A stretch of DNA of 41,593 nucleotides from Bacteroides sp. (lineage in GTDB: Bacteria; Bacteroidota; Bacteroidia; Bacteroidales; Muribaculaceae). The notes below the pieces were generated by a model, which was given only the letters and a program-made list of their open reading frames with translations, was not told where the DNA came from and made no database searches. Positions 8,539 through 17,154 of the stretch are shown here, piece after piece; positions within the stretch are counted from its first letter, which is position 1; every line of letters begins with the position of its first letter. Location of the stretch: positions 46,163-87,755 of the forward strand of contig JAAVCH010000016.1 in assembly GCA_014802425.1 (NCBI GenBank), written 5' to 3'. Made by a program: the position numbers and the translations under genes.

Positions 8539-9225
8539 ATGAAAGTATACGACGCAGTGCTGGGGAATATCCGCCAGTCGGAGGAATGGAAAGATAAGCT
8601 CCATGGCCTCGAAGTAGATGAGATTTTTCTCGACCAGTGGACCGCCCAGAAATCACGTTTCCTTGCCAAGGGAATCAGCGGGGCGGAGTATCCTGTAGCG
8701 CTTAAACGCGGTTATCATATCGTGGACGGCGATGTAATCGACTATGACCCCGAAGCAGGCAAGGCCGTAGTGCTACGGCTGGAGCTCAGTCCCGTTCTTG
8801 TAGTGGACCTCGCCGGAATCGCCGACCAATCTTCAGACACCATTATCCGCACAGCCCTTGAGCTTGGACACGCAATCGGCAATCAGCACTGGCCTGCAGT
8901 GGTGAAAGGCACGAAAGTCTATGTTCCGCTGACCGTGGACAAGAAAGTGATGCTCAGCGTAATGGAAACACACCATATCCCCGGAATCACATTCGAGTTC
9001 GAGAACGGGCTTGACGTTATACCCTTCCTCGCTCCTCACGAGACACGCAGACTTTTCGGGGGTGCAGGACATGAAAGCCACTCCCACGAGCATGACCATG
9101 GCCACATAGTGCACTTCCATGACCATGGCGACGGCCACATCCACGCACACTATTCCGGCGAAGCCCATGGCCACGACCATTCAGACCATGTACATCCTTC
9201 AGCCGAATCAGACTCCATTCACTAA
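8539..9225 (+). CDS. ureE: Urease nickel metallochaperone UreE, His-rich tail
   Basis: Accessory protein that binds nickel and hands it to UreG for urease activation. The 228-residue protein has the N-terminal peptide-binding domain and the C-terminal metal-binding domain with the diagnostic GHAIGNQHWPAV (about residues 114-125). The last 53 or so residues hold about 18 histidines in H-x-H runs (SHSHEHDHGH, HFHDHGDGHIHAH, HGHDHSDHVH), a nickel storage or buffering tail like that of Klebsiella UreE but distinct in sequence. First gene of ureEFGD; ureF follows after 16 bases. Confidence 0.96.
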   Translation: MKVYDAVLGNIRQSEEWKDKLHGLEVDEIFLDQWTAQKSRFLAKGISGAEYPVALKRGYHIVDGDVIDYDPEAGKAVVLRLELSPVLVVDLAGIADQSSDTIIRTALELGHAIGNQHWPAVVKGTKVYVPLTVDKKVMLSVMETHHIPGITFEFENGLDVIPFLAPHETRRLFGGAGHESHSHEHDHGHIVHFHDHGDGHIHAHYSGEAHGHDHSDHVHPSAESDSIH

Positions 9226-9241
9226 TCATAATCAATCGACA

Positions 9242-9934
9242 ATGCCATCAGACATCACGCATATAATGCGTTTGCTCCAGTTTACGGATTCAGCCTTTCC
9301 GGTGGGAACCTTTTCGTTCTCCAACGGCCTTGAAACCGCCGGATTCGAAAACATGGTCTATGATAAAGAGACATTGTGTCAGTTTGCCAAGTCACAGGCA
9401 CTGCAGGCGGCCTATACCGACGGCATCGCCGCGCTCGCCGCCCATCGTGCGTTTCTTGCAAATGACTACGACAGGATTCTGGAGTCCGACAGCACACTGA
9501 TACTCTGCAAGATGAACGATGAATCCCGCCAGATGCTTAAAAGAATGGGAAAGAAACTCGGAGAGCTGGGGACAAGGCTCTTCGACAGTCCCATCATCGG
9601 CAGATGGCTCGAAGACATCCGTACCGACCGTACTCCCGGGACATATCCGGTGGCACAGGGAATGACGTTCGCTGCCGCAGGCATTTCGGAAGAGGACCTG
9701 TTCGGTTCGCACCAATACGGTGTGGTGAATATGGTGCTTTCGGCAGCCTTGCGCTGTATCCGGGTTTCCCATTACGATACACAACAGATACTTTTCGAAA
9801 TGTCGGACAGTGTACGAACGCTCTACGAAAGTGTCAGAGAGATGGAAATAGGAGAGATGCACGCTTTCTTCCCTGAACTTGACATCCTCGCCTCTCTACA
9901 TGAGAAAGGAAACATGAGAATGTTCATGAACTGA
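9242..9934 (+). CDS. ureF: Urease accessory protein UreF
   Basis: Part of the UreD-UreF-UreG activation complex; UreF links UreD to the UreG GTPase and helps gate nickel delivery. The helical, 230-residue product starts MPSDITHIMRLLQF and has the family signature TDSAFPVGTFSFSNGLE, followed by GMTFAAAGI and NMVLSAALRC. The ATG at 9242 is chosen because conserved sequence starts there; the open frame extends back into ureE (in-frame ATG at 9119), but those 41 residues are just the His-tail codons read in another frame. Length is normal for UreF. Confidence 0.95.
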   Translation: MPSDITHIMRLLQFTDSAFPVGTFSFSNGLETAGFENMVYDKETLCQFAKSQALQAAYTDGIAALAAHRAFLANDYDRILESDSTLILCKMNDESRQMLKRMGKKLGELGTRLFDSPIIGRWLEDIRTDRTPGTYPVAQGMTFAAAGISEEDLFGSHQYGVVNMVLSAALRCIRVSHYDTQQILFEMSDSVRTLYESVREMEIGEMHAFFPELDILASLHEKGNMRMFMN

Positions 9935-9981
9935 TCTATTGTATTACTGAAAATGAATTTATAACAGACATAAATATAAAA

Positions 9982-10617
9982 ATGAGTCAGACATGCAGAA
10001 TCGGTATCGGAGGCCCCGTAGGCTCCGGTAAGACCGCCCTTATAGAAGCCATCACTCCACGCCTCCTTGAGCTCGGACAGAATGTGCTTATCATCACGAA
10101 CGACATCGTGACGACAGAAGATGCGAAACACGTCCGCAAGACCCTTAAGGGAATTCTTGTGGAAGACAAGATAATCGGCGTGGAAACTGGCGCCTGCCCC
10201 CACACAGCAGTGCGTGAGGATCCGTCGATGAACATTGCCGCTGTGGAGGAAATGGAGGAGAAGTTTCCTGACACCGACATCGTACTCATCGAGTCGGGGG
10301 GCGACAACCTGACCCTCACTTTCAGCCCTGCGCTCGTAGACTTCTTCATATACGTCATTGACGTAGCCGCAGGCGACAAGATCCCCCGCAAGGATGGCCC
10401 CGGAATCTCTCAAAGCGATATCCTCGTCATCAACAAGACCGACCTCGCTCCTTACGTCCACGCCGACCTGTCGGTAATGGACCATGATTCAAAGCTGATG
10501 CGTCCGGGCAAACCGTTTGTCTTCACCAACTGCATGACAGGCGAAGGTATCAGCGAGCTTGTAGACCTGATATTCAAGATGGCCCTCTTCGACAAGGCCC
10601 AGAAGTCAAACGATTAA
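9982..10617 (+). CDS. ureG: Urease accessory GTPase UreG
   Basis: SIMIBI-class GTPase that couples GTP hydrolysis to nickel insertion. The 211-residue protein has the P-loop GPVGSGKT (residues 11-18), the nickel-binding Cys-Pro-His at 72-74 (GACPHTAVREDPSMN), ESGGDNL, the guanine-specificity motif NKTDLA and DGPGISQSDILV. These are all diagnostic for UreG over HypB. It lies 47 bases after ureF and 13 bases before ureD. Length is normal. Confidence 0.97.
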   Translation: MSQTCRIGIGGPVGSGKTALIEAITPRLLELGQNVLIITNDIVTTEDAKHVRKTLKGILVEDKIIGVETGACPHTAVREDPSMNIAAVEEMEEKFPDTDIVLIESGGDNLTLTFSPALVDFFIYVIDVAAGDKIPRKDGPGISQSDILVINKTDLAPYVHADLSVMDHDSKLMRPGKPFVFTNCMTGEGISELVDLIFKMALFDKAQKSND

Positions 10618-10630
10618 ATCTTCCGCACGT

Positions 10631-11602
10631 ATGGCGTTTGATTATCAGTTGAGCGAGACCACCTCGTCATCATCGCATATTCCGGAAGTAGACTTTTCCC
10701 ATGCCCGAGAGATGGCTCCATATCTTACGGAGCCACTGGCCATGTATGTCGGGGCACCCGGCAAGCATGGCTATCTGAGACTCGGCTTCGAAATCGATCC
10801 GCGTGGGAAGTGTATTCTCCGGGATCTTGACCGGAGAGCCCCGCTGATTGTGCAGCAAGCCCTTTATTTCGACAAGGGTATGCCGGATATGCCCTGTGTG
10901 TACATCCTCTCATCGGGCGGTCCGAATGTGGAGGGTGACCGCTACCAGCAGGACATCACACTAAAGGAAGGTGCGTTCGCATGGGTCTCCACAGGCGCGG
11001 CCACCAAACTTGCCGAAATGAACCGCAATTACTCCGGTCTGGTGCAGAACCTCGTACTTGAAAAAGACGCATATCTGGAGTTCATGCCGGAGCCGGTGTA
11101 TCCCTGTAAGCATACCCGCTTCATATCCGACACTCGAATCGTCGTCGATGAGTCGGCCACGCTTTTCTACTCCGAGATTTTCATGGGAGGCAGAAAGTAC
11201 TATGCGGAAGGGGAGTTGTTCGACTACGATATCCTATCAGTATGCAGTCATGCCGAGCGCCCGGACGGAACTCCGCTTTTCCGTGAAAAATTCATTATTG
11301 ATCCCAAACGCGTGAATCCTCGTCAGCTCGGCATAATGGGACAATATGATGTCTTTGCCAATGTGATCCTCATCACTCCCAAGGAAAAGGCTGATGCGGT
11401 TTATGAACTCGTGACACCCTTTATCGACCGCGAGAATAAACTGGCGTGCGGCATAACCCATCTTCCCAACGAAGCAGGATTGCTTTTCAAGGTACTCGGA
11501 ATGGAACCGGGACCGGTAAAAAAGACAGTACGTGAATTTCTTAAGACAGTACGTCGCATAGTCAAGGACAAACCTCTGCCGGAAGAATTTCCCTGGCGAT
11601 AA
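10631..11602 (+). CDS. ureD: Urease accessory protein UreD (UreH)
   Basis: Scaffold that docks on the urease apoenzyme and, with UreF and UreG, conveys nickel to the active site. The 323-residue protein shows the UreD pattern GYLRLGFEI, YILSSGGPNVEGDRYQQDI, STGAATKLAEM, EFMPEPVYPCKHTRF and FYSEIFMGGRKYYAEGE. It is slightly longer than many homologues, with a polar N terminus. Last gene of ureEFGD; a terminator follows 31 bases after the stop. Confidence 0.94.
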   Translation: MAFDYQLSETTSSSSHIPEVDFSHAREMAPYLTEPLAMYVGAPGKHGYLRLGFEIDPRGKCILRDLDRRAPLIVQQALYFDKGMPDMPCVYILSSGGPNVEGDRYQQDITLKEGAFAWVSTGAATKLAEMNRNYSGLVQNLVLEKDAYLEFMPEPVYPCKHTRFISDTRIVVDESATLFYSEIFMGGRKYYAEGELFDYDILSVCSHAERPDGTPLFREKFIIDPKRVNPRQLGIMGQYDVFANVILITPKEKADAVYELVTPFIDRENKLACGITHLPNEAGLLFKVLGMEPGPVKKTVREFLKTVRRIVKDKPLPEEFPWR

Positions 11603-11632
11603 TCCGGTGAATGAAACCCTGCCGAATGATTG

Positions 11633-11681
11633 CGGGTATGCTGTAGCCCTAATACTGCGGCATACCCGTTATCCATTTTTT
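11633..11681 (+). terminator. Terminator after ureD
   Basis: Arms CGGGTATGC (11633-11641) and GCATACCCG (11660-11668) with an 18-nt loop, then T6 at 11676-11681. It ends the urease plus-strand unit just before the convergent DUF1232 gene. Confidence 0.75.
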
Positions 11682-11712
11682 CAATTCGGATTTCATCCTG
11701 AAGAACTGTACC

Positions 11713-12615
11713 TCAGGCCTTCAGGACGAAATGAATGCGAATACCCTCGGCTTCCGGAGAGATGGTCCGAAGGGCTATATTGGATACAATCGGCTGAGCC
11801 TTCTTTATCTTCTTTAGGTCAATACGCACGCGATGGCCGTCTTCAGGAAGAATTCCGGGACTGTATTCAGGAAAACGCTTTATAATGAAATTTAGGGCAC
11901 TTCCGATAACCAGATCCAATCCCATGGCACCCTTATATACGACCACGAAAGAATCAGACTGCACATCAATAAAGTGGAAGGTGACCGGGACAGTGACTTC
12001 CTTAAATAGGACTTTCCGCGTATAGGAAACCTTCAGATCGCCTCCCTCTGAATAGCCGAGCACAATCGGCGTCTTGAACTTACGGGAAAGATAGGTGTTC
12101 AGTTCGTCATATTTTGCATATAGTTCCATACCTTTGAAATTTAAAAAAGATTCTACGAGACGGTCTGTAATCTCATCTTTGTCTTTGATGTTTCCTTCAA
12201 GCCGGTTATTGGTGAACGGATCAGTGATATCCACCGCCTTTACCTCACCGAACCATTTACGAAGCGTAGCTTTTGCCTTATCCTTTACGTCCACGGTGAT
12301 GTAGGACGCTATTTCTCGCAGAGCGAACAGGATGATTGACACATCATCGGCAAAACCGGCGACCAGGAAATCGGGTATAATGTCCAGTGGGAGTACAAAG
12401 TAACCCAGCGCCGCCATCACCAATAGACGTTTATTCAACGGTATATCCTTATTCCCAAGAGCATAATAGAGCAATAGTACGTGATATACCGTCGATGCGC
12501 CGACCTGCTTCGCCACTTTCCCGAGCTTCTTCATAAACTCACCGGGATTGTACTGGTCAGCGTAGAATTTCAATCTCGTCTGAAATGATGTCAATAGATT
12601 TTTAACTCCAAGCAT
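11713..12615 (-). CDS. DUF1232 (YkvA-type) protein with a C-terminal unknown domain
   Basis: A 300-residue protein. Residues about 60-110 match the YkvA/DUF1232 pattern: NKRLLVMAALGYFVLPLDII, then PDFLVAGFADDVSIILFALR and a following charged helix. This module is usually membrane-proximal and its biochemical role is not known. The C-terminal half (from about residue 150) is a beta-rich region I do not recognise (SRKFKTPIVLGYSEGGDLK, KEVTVPVTFHFIDVQSDSF). It lies between urease and the nickel/urea transport operon, convergent to ureD and apparently transcribed on its own; a link to urea use is not supported beyond position. Start at the ATG 12615. Confidence 0.85.
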   Translation of the reverse strand: MLGVKNLLTSFQTRLKFYADQYNPGEFMKKLGKVAKQVGASTVYHVLLLYYALGNKDIPLNKRLLVMAALGYFVLPLDIIPDFLVAGFADDVSIILFALREIASYITVDVKDKAKATLRKWFGEVKAVDITDPFTNNRLEGNIKDKDEITDRLVESFLNFKGMELYAKYDELNTYLSRKFKTPIVLGYSEGGDLKVSYTRKVLFKEVTVPVTFHFIDVQSDSFVVVYKGAMGLDLVIGSALNFIIKRFPEYSPGILPEDGHRVRIDLKKIKKAQPIVSNIALRTISPEAEGIRIHFVLKA

Positions 12616-12992
12616 TTTTATTATACTGTAAAGAATAGATTATTCCGATATTAAACATCCGCCCTCATTCACTTCAATGAAAATAACTGGCATGCGAGAG
12701 TGGCGTCTTATGGCACAAGGTAAAAAGACCACAAGTATCGTTTAACTTTTAAGAGACACTCAGTTGACTCCTTTAAGAATCAATAAACATGAAGCACGCA
12801 TCGAACTGCCTCCACGCGCGGCAGGACACAAAGATAATCAATTTTGTCAGAACTTCCACATCAGATGAATTCAAAATAAGAAAAAGGTGACGCGCATTCA
12901 CTGCGTGTCACCTTCCTTGACTGCTATTGTCGTTGTTGTCGTTGTTGTTCTATTTTATTTTGAGGGAAGATGATTCCATTGATCATCCTCTA
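12616..12992. other. 377-base gap between the DUF1232 gene and the MFS gene
   Basis: No credible gene. It holds the MFS terminator, a short GTCGTTGTT tandem near 12929-12949, and on the minus strand a -7-like box TATCTTTG (12829-12836), a possible promoter for the DUF1232 gene with a weak -33 and a leader of about 200 bases. Nothing else was recognised. Confidence 0.5.
12880..12914 (-). terminator. Terminator of the transport operon (after the MFS gene)
   Basis: On the minus strand, a stem built from AAGGTGACACGCAG and its complement (12901-12914 with 12884-12897, one wobble pair) is followed by TTTTTCTTATTTT. It lies about 80 bases past the MFS stop codon. Confidence 0.75.
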
Positions 12993-14405
12993 TCATAAAT
13001 CTCGTGAGTTGATCTTACCTTGGGTATTGTCCACCCTGCGTCCATAGACCTGGGTAACAATAGCCCCTATAACCATAATTGCTGCCGAGACACCAAGTAC
13101 AAGTACTCCACCTCCCCATTTAAGGAGAACAGGCACAATGAATACTCCGGCCACCGCACCGGCCTTTCCTATGGCAGCGGCTATTCCCGTGCCCTGGCCG
13201 CGCACTTCGACAGGGTAGATCTTAGGAGGGAGAAGGTAAGTCACCAAATGAGGGCCTATGTTCAGGAAGAGCTCGAAAGCCATGAATGCCATAAGCGAAA
13301 TCCATACCGGCCACTCATAATGATAGGAGAGGAGAAGCACCAAAAGTGAAACCGCGCATGCCCAGAAGCTCCATGTCTGAAGCTTCACCTCACGCACTTT
13401 ACGGTAAGCAAGCCATATTCCAATCAAAAAGCCCGGAAGAATCAGACATGATATCCAGAGTGTGGTCTTGACTGATGCCTCCACATTTTCTATCGGAGTC
13501 TCGAATGTGGAATGATGCTCGATGCCGAGAGCTATGACGAGCATGGGGATGAAGATGCCGATGCCGTATACCCCGAGTCCCTCACACATCCACGGCACAC
13601 CGCTAAGCACTACCTTATTCCAATATTTCTTACAGAAGGCAACGAATCCAAGCGACTGTTCGGAGGCACCGCCAGCTGAAGATTCTTCCTGATCGGCCAC
13701 CATAGACTCCGAAGGATTTACATCATCACCAAGAAAATGATGCAGAGCCGAGAGAGCCTCCTGGGGACGATTATGGCTGTAGAGCCATTTCGGACTTTCA
13801 AAAAAATAGATACGCGTGATAATCATCAAGGCCGAGATTCCGGCGACAATCCACATCAGATCAGGCCATCTTACAGGGTCGTTCCAGATCAGAATCAACC
13901 AAAATCCAAGTGCGGCGGCTACTATATTGCCGAAAGCCGCCCCGGTCTTCACCATACCCAGCATCACCATTTTCCATTTATCGGGCATCAGGACCGAAGT
14001 ATAATCAGAGTCAAGACTGTACTCACCCCCGATACCGAAACCAATTATGAAGAGGCATATCACAAGAACCCAGACATTGGGAACAAATATAGCCAGAAGC
14101 GAGCCTCCAAGCATCAGTACCGGACATAAACGGAAGAATGGGAGATAGCCATAATTATCACTCAGCTTACCGAAAACAACGCTTCCCACCATTATTCCTA
14201 TAAGGTCGGAGGCTCCGATCAATCCCTGCATGAGGGAAGAAAGATGGGAATAGGGCCCGGTAAGCATCATCAACGGTATGATGATGCCGGCGACTGTAGC
14301 CACTGCGGTGCCTACAAGCTGACCAAGACCTGTCACCAGGACAATCCACCAATGGCGCCAGGTCAGCGGCATTGTGTCGACATCATATGTTTTTATCACA
14401 CTCAT
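12993..14405 (-). CDS. MFS transporter in the nickel/urea transport operon
   Basis: A 470-residue major facilitator with about 12 membrane segments in two halves. Signs are FGKLSDNYGYLPFFRL (loop 2-3, in place of the usual DRxGRR pattern), IIGFGIGGEYSLDSDYTSV (segment 4, sugar-porter/metabolite-porter style GxGGEY), and a central acidic, serine-rich loop near residues 225-250. The substrate cannot be read from sequence. It starts 20 bases after the urea transporter gene on the same strand and ends at a terminator, so it is likely the last gene of that operon; a role in urea-derived nitrogen, nickel-ligand or counter-ion transport is only a guess. Confidence 0.85.
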   Translation of the reverse strand: MSVIKTYDVDTMPLTWRHWWIVLVTGLGQLVGTAVATVAGIIIPLMMLTGPYSHLSSLMQGLIGASDLIGIMVGSVVFGKLSDNYGYLPFFRLCPVLMLGGSLLAIFVPNVWVLVICLFIIGFGIGGEYSLDSDYTSVLMPDKWKMVMLGMVKTGAAFGNIVAAALGFWLILIWNDPVRWPDLMWIVAGISALMIITRIYFFESPKWLYSHNRPQEALSALHHFLGDDVNPSESMVADQEESSAGGASEQSLGFVAFCKKYWNKVVLSGVPWMCEGLGVYGIGIFIPMLVIALGIEHHSTFETPIENVEASVKTTLWISCLILPGFLIGIWLAYRKVREVKLQTWSFWACAVSLLVLLLSYHYEWPVWISLMAFMAFELFLNIGPHLVTYLLPPKIYPVEVRGQGTGIAAAIGKAGAVAGVFIVPVLLKWGGGVLVLGVSAAIMVIGAIVTQVYGRRVDNTQGKINSRDL

Positions 14406-14425
14406 CTTCTGGTAAGTTTATTATG

Positions 14426-15397
14426 TCAGTTGGATGTGGGCTGGAACATCTTGTAGCCGGGAATAAGGAAAAGCCAAGTGGCTATACAGAATGGACCGGT
14501 CAAAGTGGCAAGACCGAGTGGCGCGAATGCGGCATTCATGCCGGCCTGTATGAAGACTGTGGCTATGACTCCAAGCACAGCCCAGATCCAAGTGCGCCAG
14601 CTGCCGGAATTACAGAATGTGGCACCGAGTGCGATTCCCGTCAGCACGGCAGAAAAGCCATAGAGACCATTAGCGATATCTGCGGCCGGTCCCTGCCATA
14701 CGATAATCACAAACAGCGAAATGGCAGAAGAGACAGCGGCCCAGAGAGCGGCCCGCCATGAACTTACGGCCAATGCTGCAAGGAAAAAGATGCCGGTCAC
14801 CCATGAGTTGATCAGAAAAACCTGTGATATCCCTTTAAGCCAATAGACCACGAGAGAACCGAACGACATGTCGAGATGTCCGACAGTCTCTGTCGCGAAC
14901 GCAGGAACGGATTCCTCCACCGGAGGCATGCCGTGCATGTAGCGTGCGGCAAGAAGAAAGAACCATGTGCTGAGTACAAACGGGAAAGTAAACGAGCTCA
15001 CTTTCCAGGGTGCCATTACCTTGTTCAGGGCCGTCCGCACCCAAGTTGTCATGGCGGAGCAAAGGATCAAAGCAATCCACATCCAGACCGTGTCACCCAT
15101 AAAAGTAGGGAAGGCACACCCGACAAGCACTCCGTTAAAGCCCCAAAGGCCCTGAGCACCATTATCGTCACTGAGATTGAGTAAGTAACCAGTGAGCGTG
15201 GAGACCACGACTCCGACTACCGCACCCCATGCCACGGCGGGGAATCCTTCGGAATACGCGCCCCAGAAGATTCCGGCAAGAAACAGCAGTCCAGTCCAGG
15301 CGTTGTCCTGAAACATAACCTGTCCGATACCTCTAAGGGTGGTGCGTGGAAAATCCCGCCATACAGGTGTAGGGGCTAAAGATGTTGTGTTACCCAT
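14426..15397 (-). CDS. Urea transporter (UT family)
   Basis: A 323-residue membrane protein of the urea channel family, which conducts urea passively down its gradient. Two homologous halves are visible: one with GIGQVMFQDNAWTGLLFLAG and GLWGFNGVLVGCAFPTF, the other with GISQVFLINSWVTGIFFLAA and GLYGFSAVLTGIALGATF. This internal repeat is the family's signature two-fold fold. The context is decisive: nickel importer genes upstream on the same strand and a complete urease locus nearby. Cytoplasmic urease would keep the gradient pulling urea in. Confidence 0.93.
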   Translation of the reverse strand: MGNTTSLAPTPVWRDFPRTTLRGIGQVMFQDNAWTGLLFLAGIFWGAYSEGFPAVAWGAVVGVVVSTLTGYLLNLSDDNGAQGLWGFNGVLVGCAFPTFMGDTVWMWIALILCSAMTTWVRTALNKVMAPWKVSSFTFPFVLSTWFFLLAARYMHGMPPVEESVPAFATETVGHLDMSFGSLVVYWLKGISQVFLINSWVTGIFFLAALAVSSWRAALWAAVSSAISLFVIIVWQGPAADIANGLYGFSAVLTGIALGATFCNSGSWRTWIWAVLGVIATVFIQAGMNAAFAPLGLATLTGPFCIATWLFLIPGYKMFQPTSN

Positions 15398-15458
15398 AAT
15401 ATTCGATTTTAAAACTAAGACATATTGTTACGCAGCTCCGGTGTTCTAATTACGGCAT

Positions 15459-16304
15459 TCAATCTTTCGACGAAGATCCTGAAGAGGTTGAAGTCGCATT
15501 CGAAGTCGCGGAAGTCGCGGAAGAACCATCCGACACATCGCCTGAAGATGGAGTATCGGTTTTCCGGGAAAGGGTTGACTCCGGTTCGAAGTTCCCCTGT
15601 CCCATTACCCAGCCACGTCTGTTGATACGCTGGATGAGATTGGTGATGTAAACCGTGAAAATCGGAAACAGCATCATGCCGAGTGCCGCAAGTACCACCG
15701 AGAGTATCTTTCCGATAGGAGTGACAGCGATAATGTTTGAGCCGACAGTGGTCATATCCATCGCCGCCCACCAAAGGGCATCGTCATAGTTATTGACCAG
15801 AGGATTGACATGCTGTTCGAACACAAAGAATATCACACTGGAGAAATAAAGTGTGGCCACCAGAGAAATCGTATAGGCAAGAAAGAGACCGGTGGCTTTA
15901 TTCTCCGTCATCCAGTCGACGACAATGGCAAGTGCATATCCACCTCTGACAAGGGGCACGAAGCGTATGAGATAAGCTATCTGTGGGGAGAGGGAAAGGT
16001 CGAAGTAATTGATAAGCGCACCGTACGGAATGGACACCAAGAAAAATACGAAATGAGTCAAAAGATATCTCCACTTACGCTCGGCAAGCGCCCACTCTAC
16101 GAAAAAATCCAGAAGGAAAAGAATGCAGATCCAATACTGGATTTCCATAAACTTAGGTTCCTTATAGAAGTCTACATTGTGGAAAGTATCAATCGAAATC
16201 GAAACAATCAGGAACAGAGACAGCAGCAGAACCAATATATGCATACAGAAATAAATAATCTTTCTCCTATGCGTCTCCTGAGGGGTATAGATACGTTTAG
16301 TCAT
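15459..16304 (-). CDS. Potassium-channel-like ion transport protein, atypical filter
   Basis: A 281-residue protein of the voltage-gated-like ion channel superfamily. About six membrane segments can be traced. An S4-like helix lies near residues 107-130 with few positive charges (AYLIRFVPLVRGGYALAIVV). The pore helix WWAAMDMTTVGSN at 178-190 ends in TTVGSN rather than the usual TVGYG potassium filter. The last 45 residues are a Ser/Thr-rich low-complexity tail. It sits between the nickel ATPase gene and the urea transporter (89 and 61 bases away, same strand). It probably conducts a monovalent cation; selectivity cannot be claimed given the filter. Confidence 0.85.
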   Translation of the reverse strand: MTKRIYTPQETHRRKIIYFCMHILVLLLSLFLIVSISIDTFHNVDFYKEPKFMEIQYWICILFLLDFFVEWALAERKWRYLLTHFVFFLVSIPYGALINYFDLSLSPQIAYLIRFVPLVRGGYALAIVVDWMTENKATGLFLAYTISLVATLYFSSVIFFVFEQHVNPLVNNYDDALWWAAMDMTTVGSNIIAVTPIGKILSVVLAALGMMLFPIFTVYITNLIQRINRRGWVMGQGNFEPESTLSRKTDTPSSGDVSDGSSATSATSNATSTSSGSSSKD

Positions 16305-16393
16305 ATAGCTTATAGTTGATTTCTGAATCTATATTCTAAACTCATAATCCAACCTCGATGTTCAGACCTCGGTGCAGGTTTTTTAACAAATAC

Positions 16394-17101
16394 CTACAGG
16401 CCGAGGGCCTTTTGTATTTCCGGATCCGCAAGAATTCCGGAGCATGGACCGTCTGCAATGACGCGACCGTCGTCAAGCACAATCACGCGAGGACATAGCT
16501 CTTTGATCATTTCCAAATCGTGCGACACTATGATCTGGGTATGGGAGAACCCCTTCAATACCTCGATAAGTTCACGCCGGGCACCGAAATCGAGATTAGA
16601 GGTAGGCTCGTCAAGGACAAGAATCGATGGTTCCATCGACAGGACTGTGGATATGGCCACACGGCGTTTCTGACCTCCGGAGAGCTGCGACGGACTTTTA
16701 CGCCGATACTCAAGCATTCCTATCTGCTCAAGTGCTTTAGTGACACGACGCTCTACTTCCTCCATAGGCAGTCCCATATTGATCGGTCCAAAAGCCACAT
16801 CCTCTTCAACCGTAGGCATGAACAACTGGTCATCCGGATTCTGAAAGACCATGCCCACCGCCTGACGCACCAAAGTCAGAGTCTTCTTTCCGACAGGTAT
16901 TCCTCCTATATTCACTTTCCCGGACGTGGGCACCAGCAATCCGTTGCTTAATAGAAGCAGAGTTGATTTTCCGGCTCCGTTACGTCCAAGTATGGCTACA
17001 CGTTCGCCATGCGTGATGTGGAAACTGACACCCTTCAGTGCCTCGAAGCCGTTGGGATACACATACCTCACATCCTCATATATGACATAATGATGACTCA
17101 T
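16394..17101 (-). CDS. nikO: ECF-type nickel/cobalt importer ATPase (NikO/CbiO)
   Basis: ATP-binding subunit of the nickel importer. It has Walker A GRNGAGKST, the Q-loop MVFQNPDDQLF typical of CbiO/EcfA, ABC signature LSGGQKRR, Walker B ILVLDEPTSNLD and switch His in IIVSHD. I chose the ATG at 17101 (MSHHYVIYEDVRYVYPNG), where family similarity begins. An in-frame ATG at 17158 overlaps the nikQ stop by ATGA and would add 19 unconserved residues; coupled translation from it cannot be excluded. Nickel is preferred over cobalt because of the neighbouring urease and urea channel genes. Confidence 0.93.
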   Translation of the reverse strand: MSHHYVIYEDVRYVYPNGFEALKGVSFHITHGERVAILGRNGAGKSTLLLLSNGLLVPTSGKVNIGGIPVGKKTLTLVRQAVGMVFQNPDDQLFMPTVEEDVAFGPINMGLPMEEVERRVTKALEQIGMLEYRRKSPSQLSGGQKRRVAISTVLSMEPSILVLDEPTSNLDFGARRELIEVLKGFSHTQIIVSHDLEMIKELCPRVIVLDDGRVIADGPCSGILADPEIQKALGL

Positions 17102-17154
17102 AACAAAACAATGGTAAGAGTGGGATTCTGATAAACTTGTGTCCGATTGACCGG

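Noticed and set aside
9119..9241. Extended N terminus for UreF
   Set aside because: The extra codons are the His-rich ureE tail read in another frame; UreF similarity begins at 9242.
11607..11885. Plus-strand open frame of 92 codons after ureD
   Set aside because: It covers the ureD terminator and runs antisense over the 3' end of the DUF1232 gene; composition and context do not support a gene.
12926..12951. GTCGTTGTT tandem repeat
   Set aside because: Only a few copies in the 3' region of the MFS gene; no sign of a CRISPR or functional repeat.
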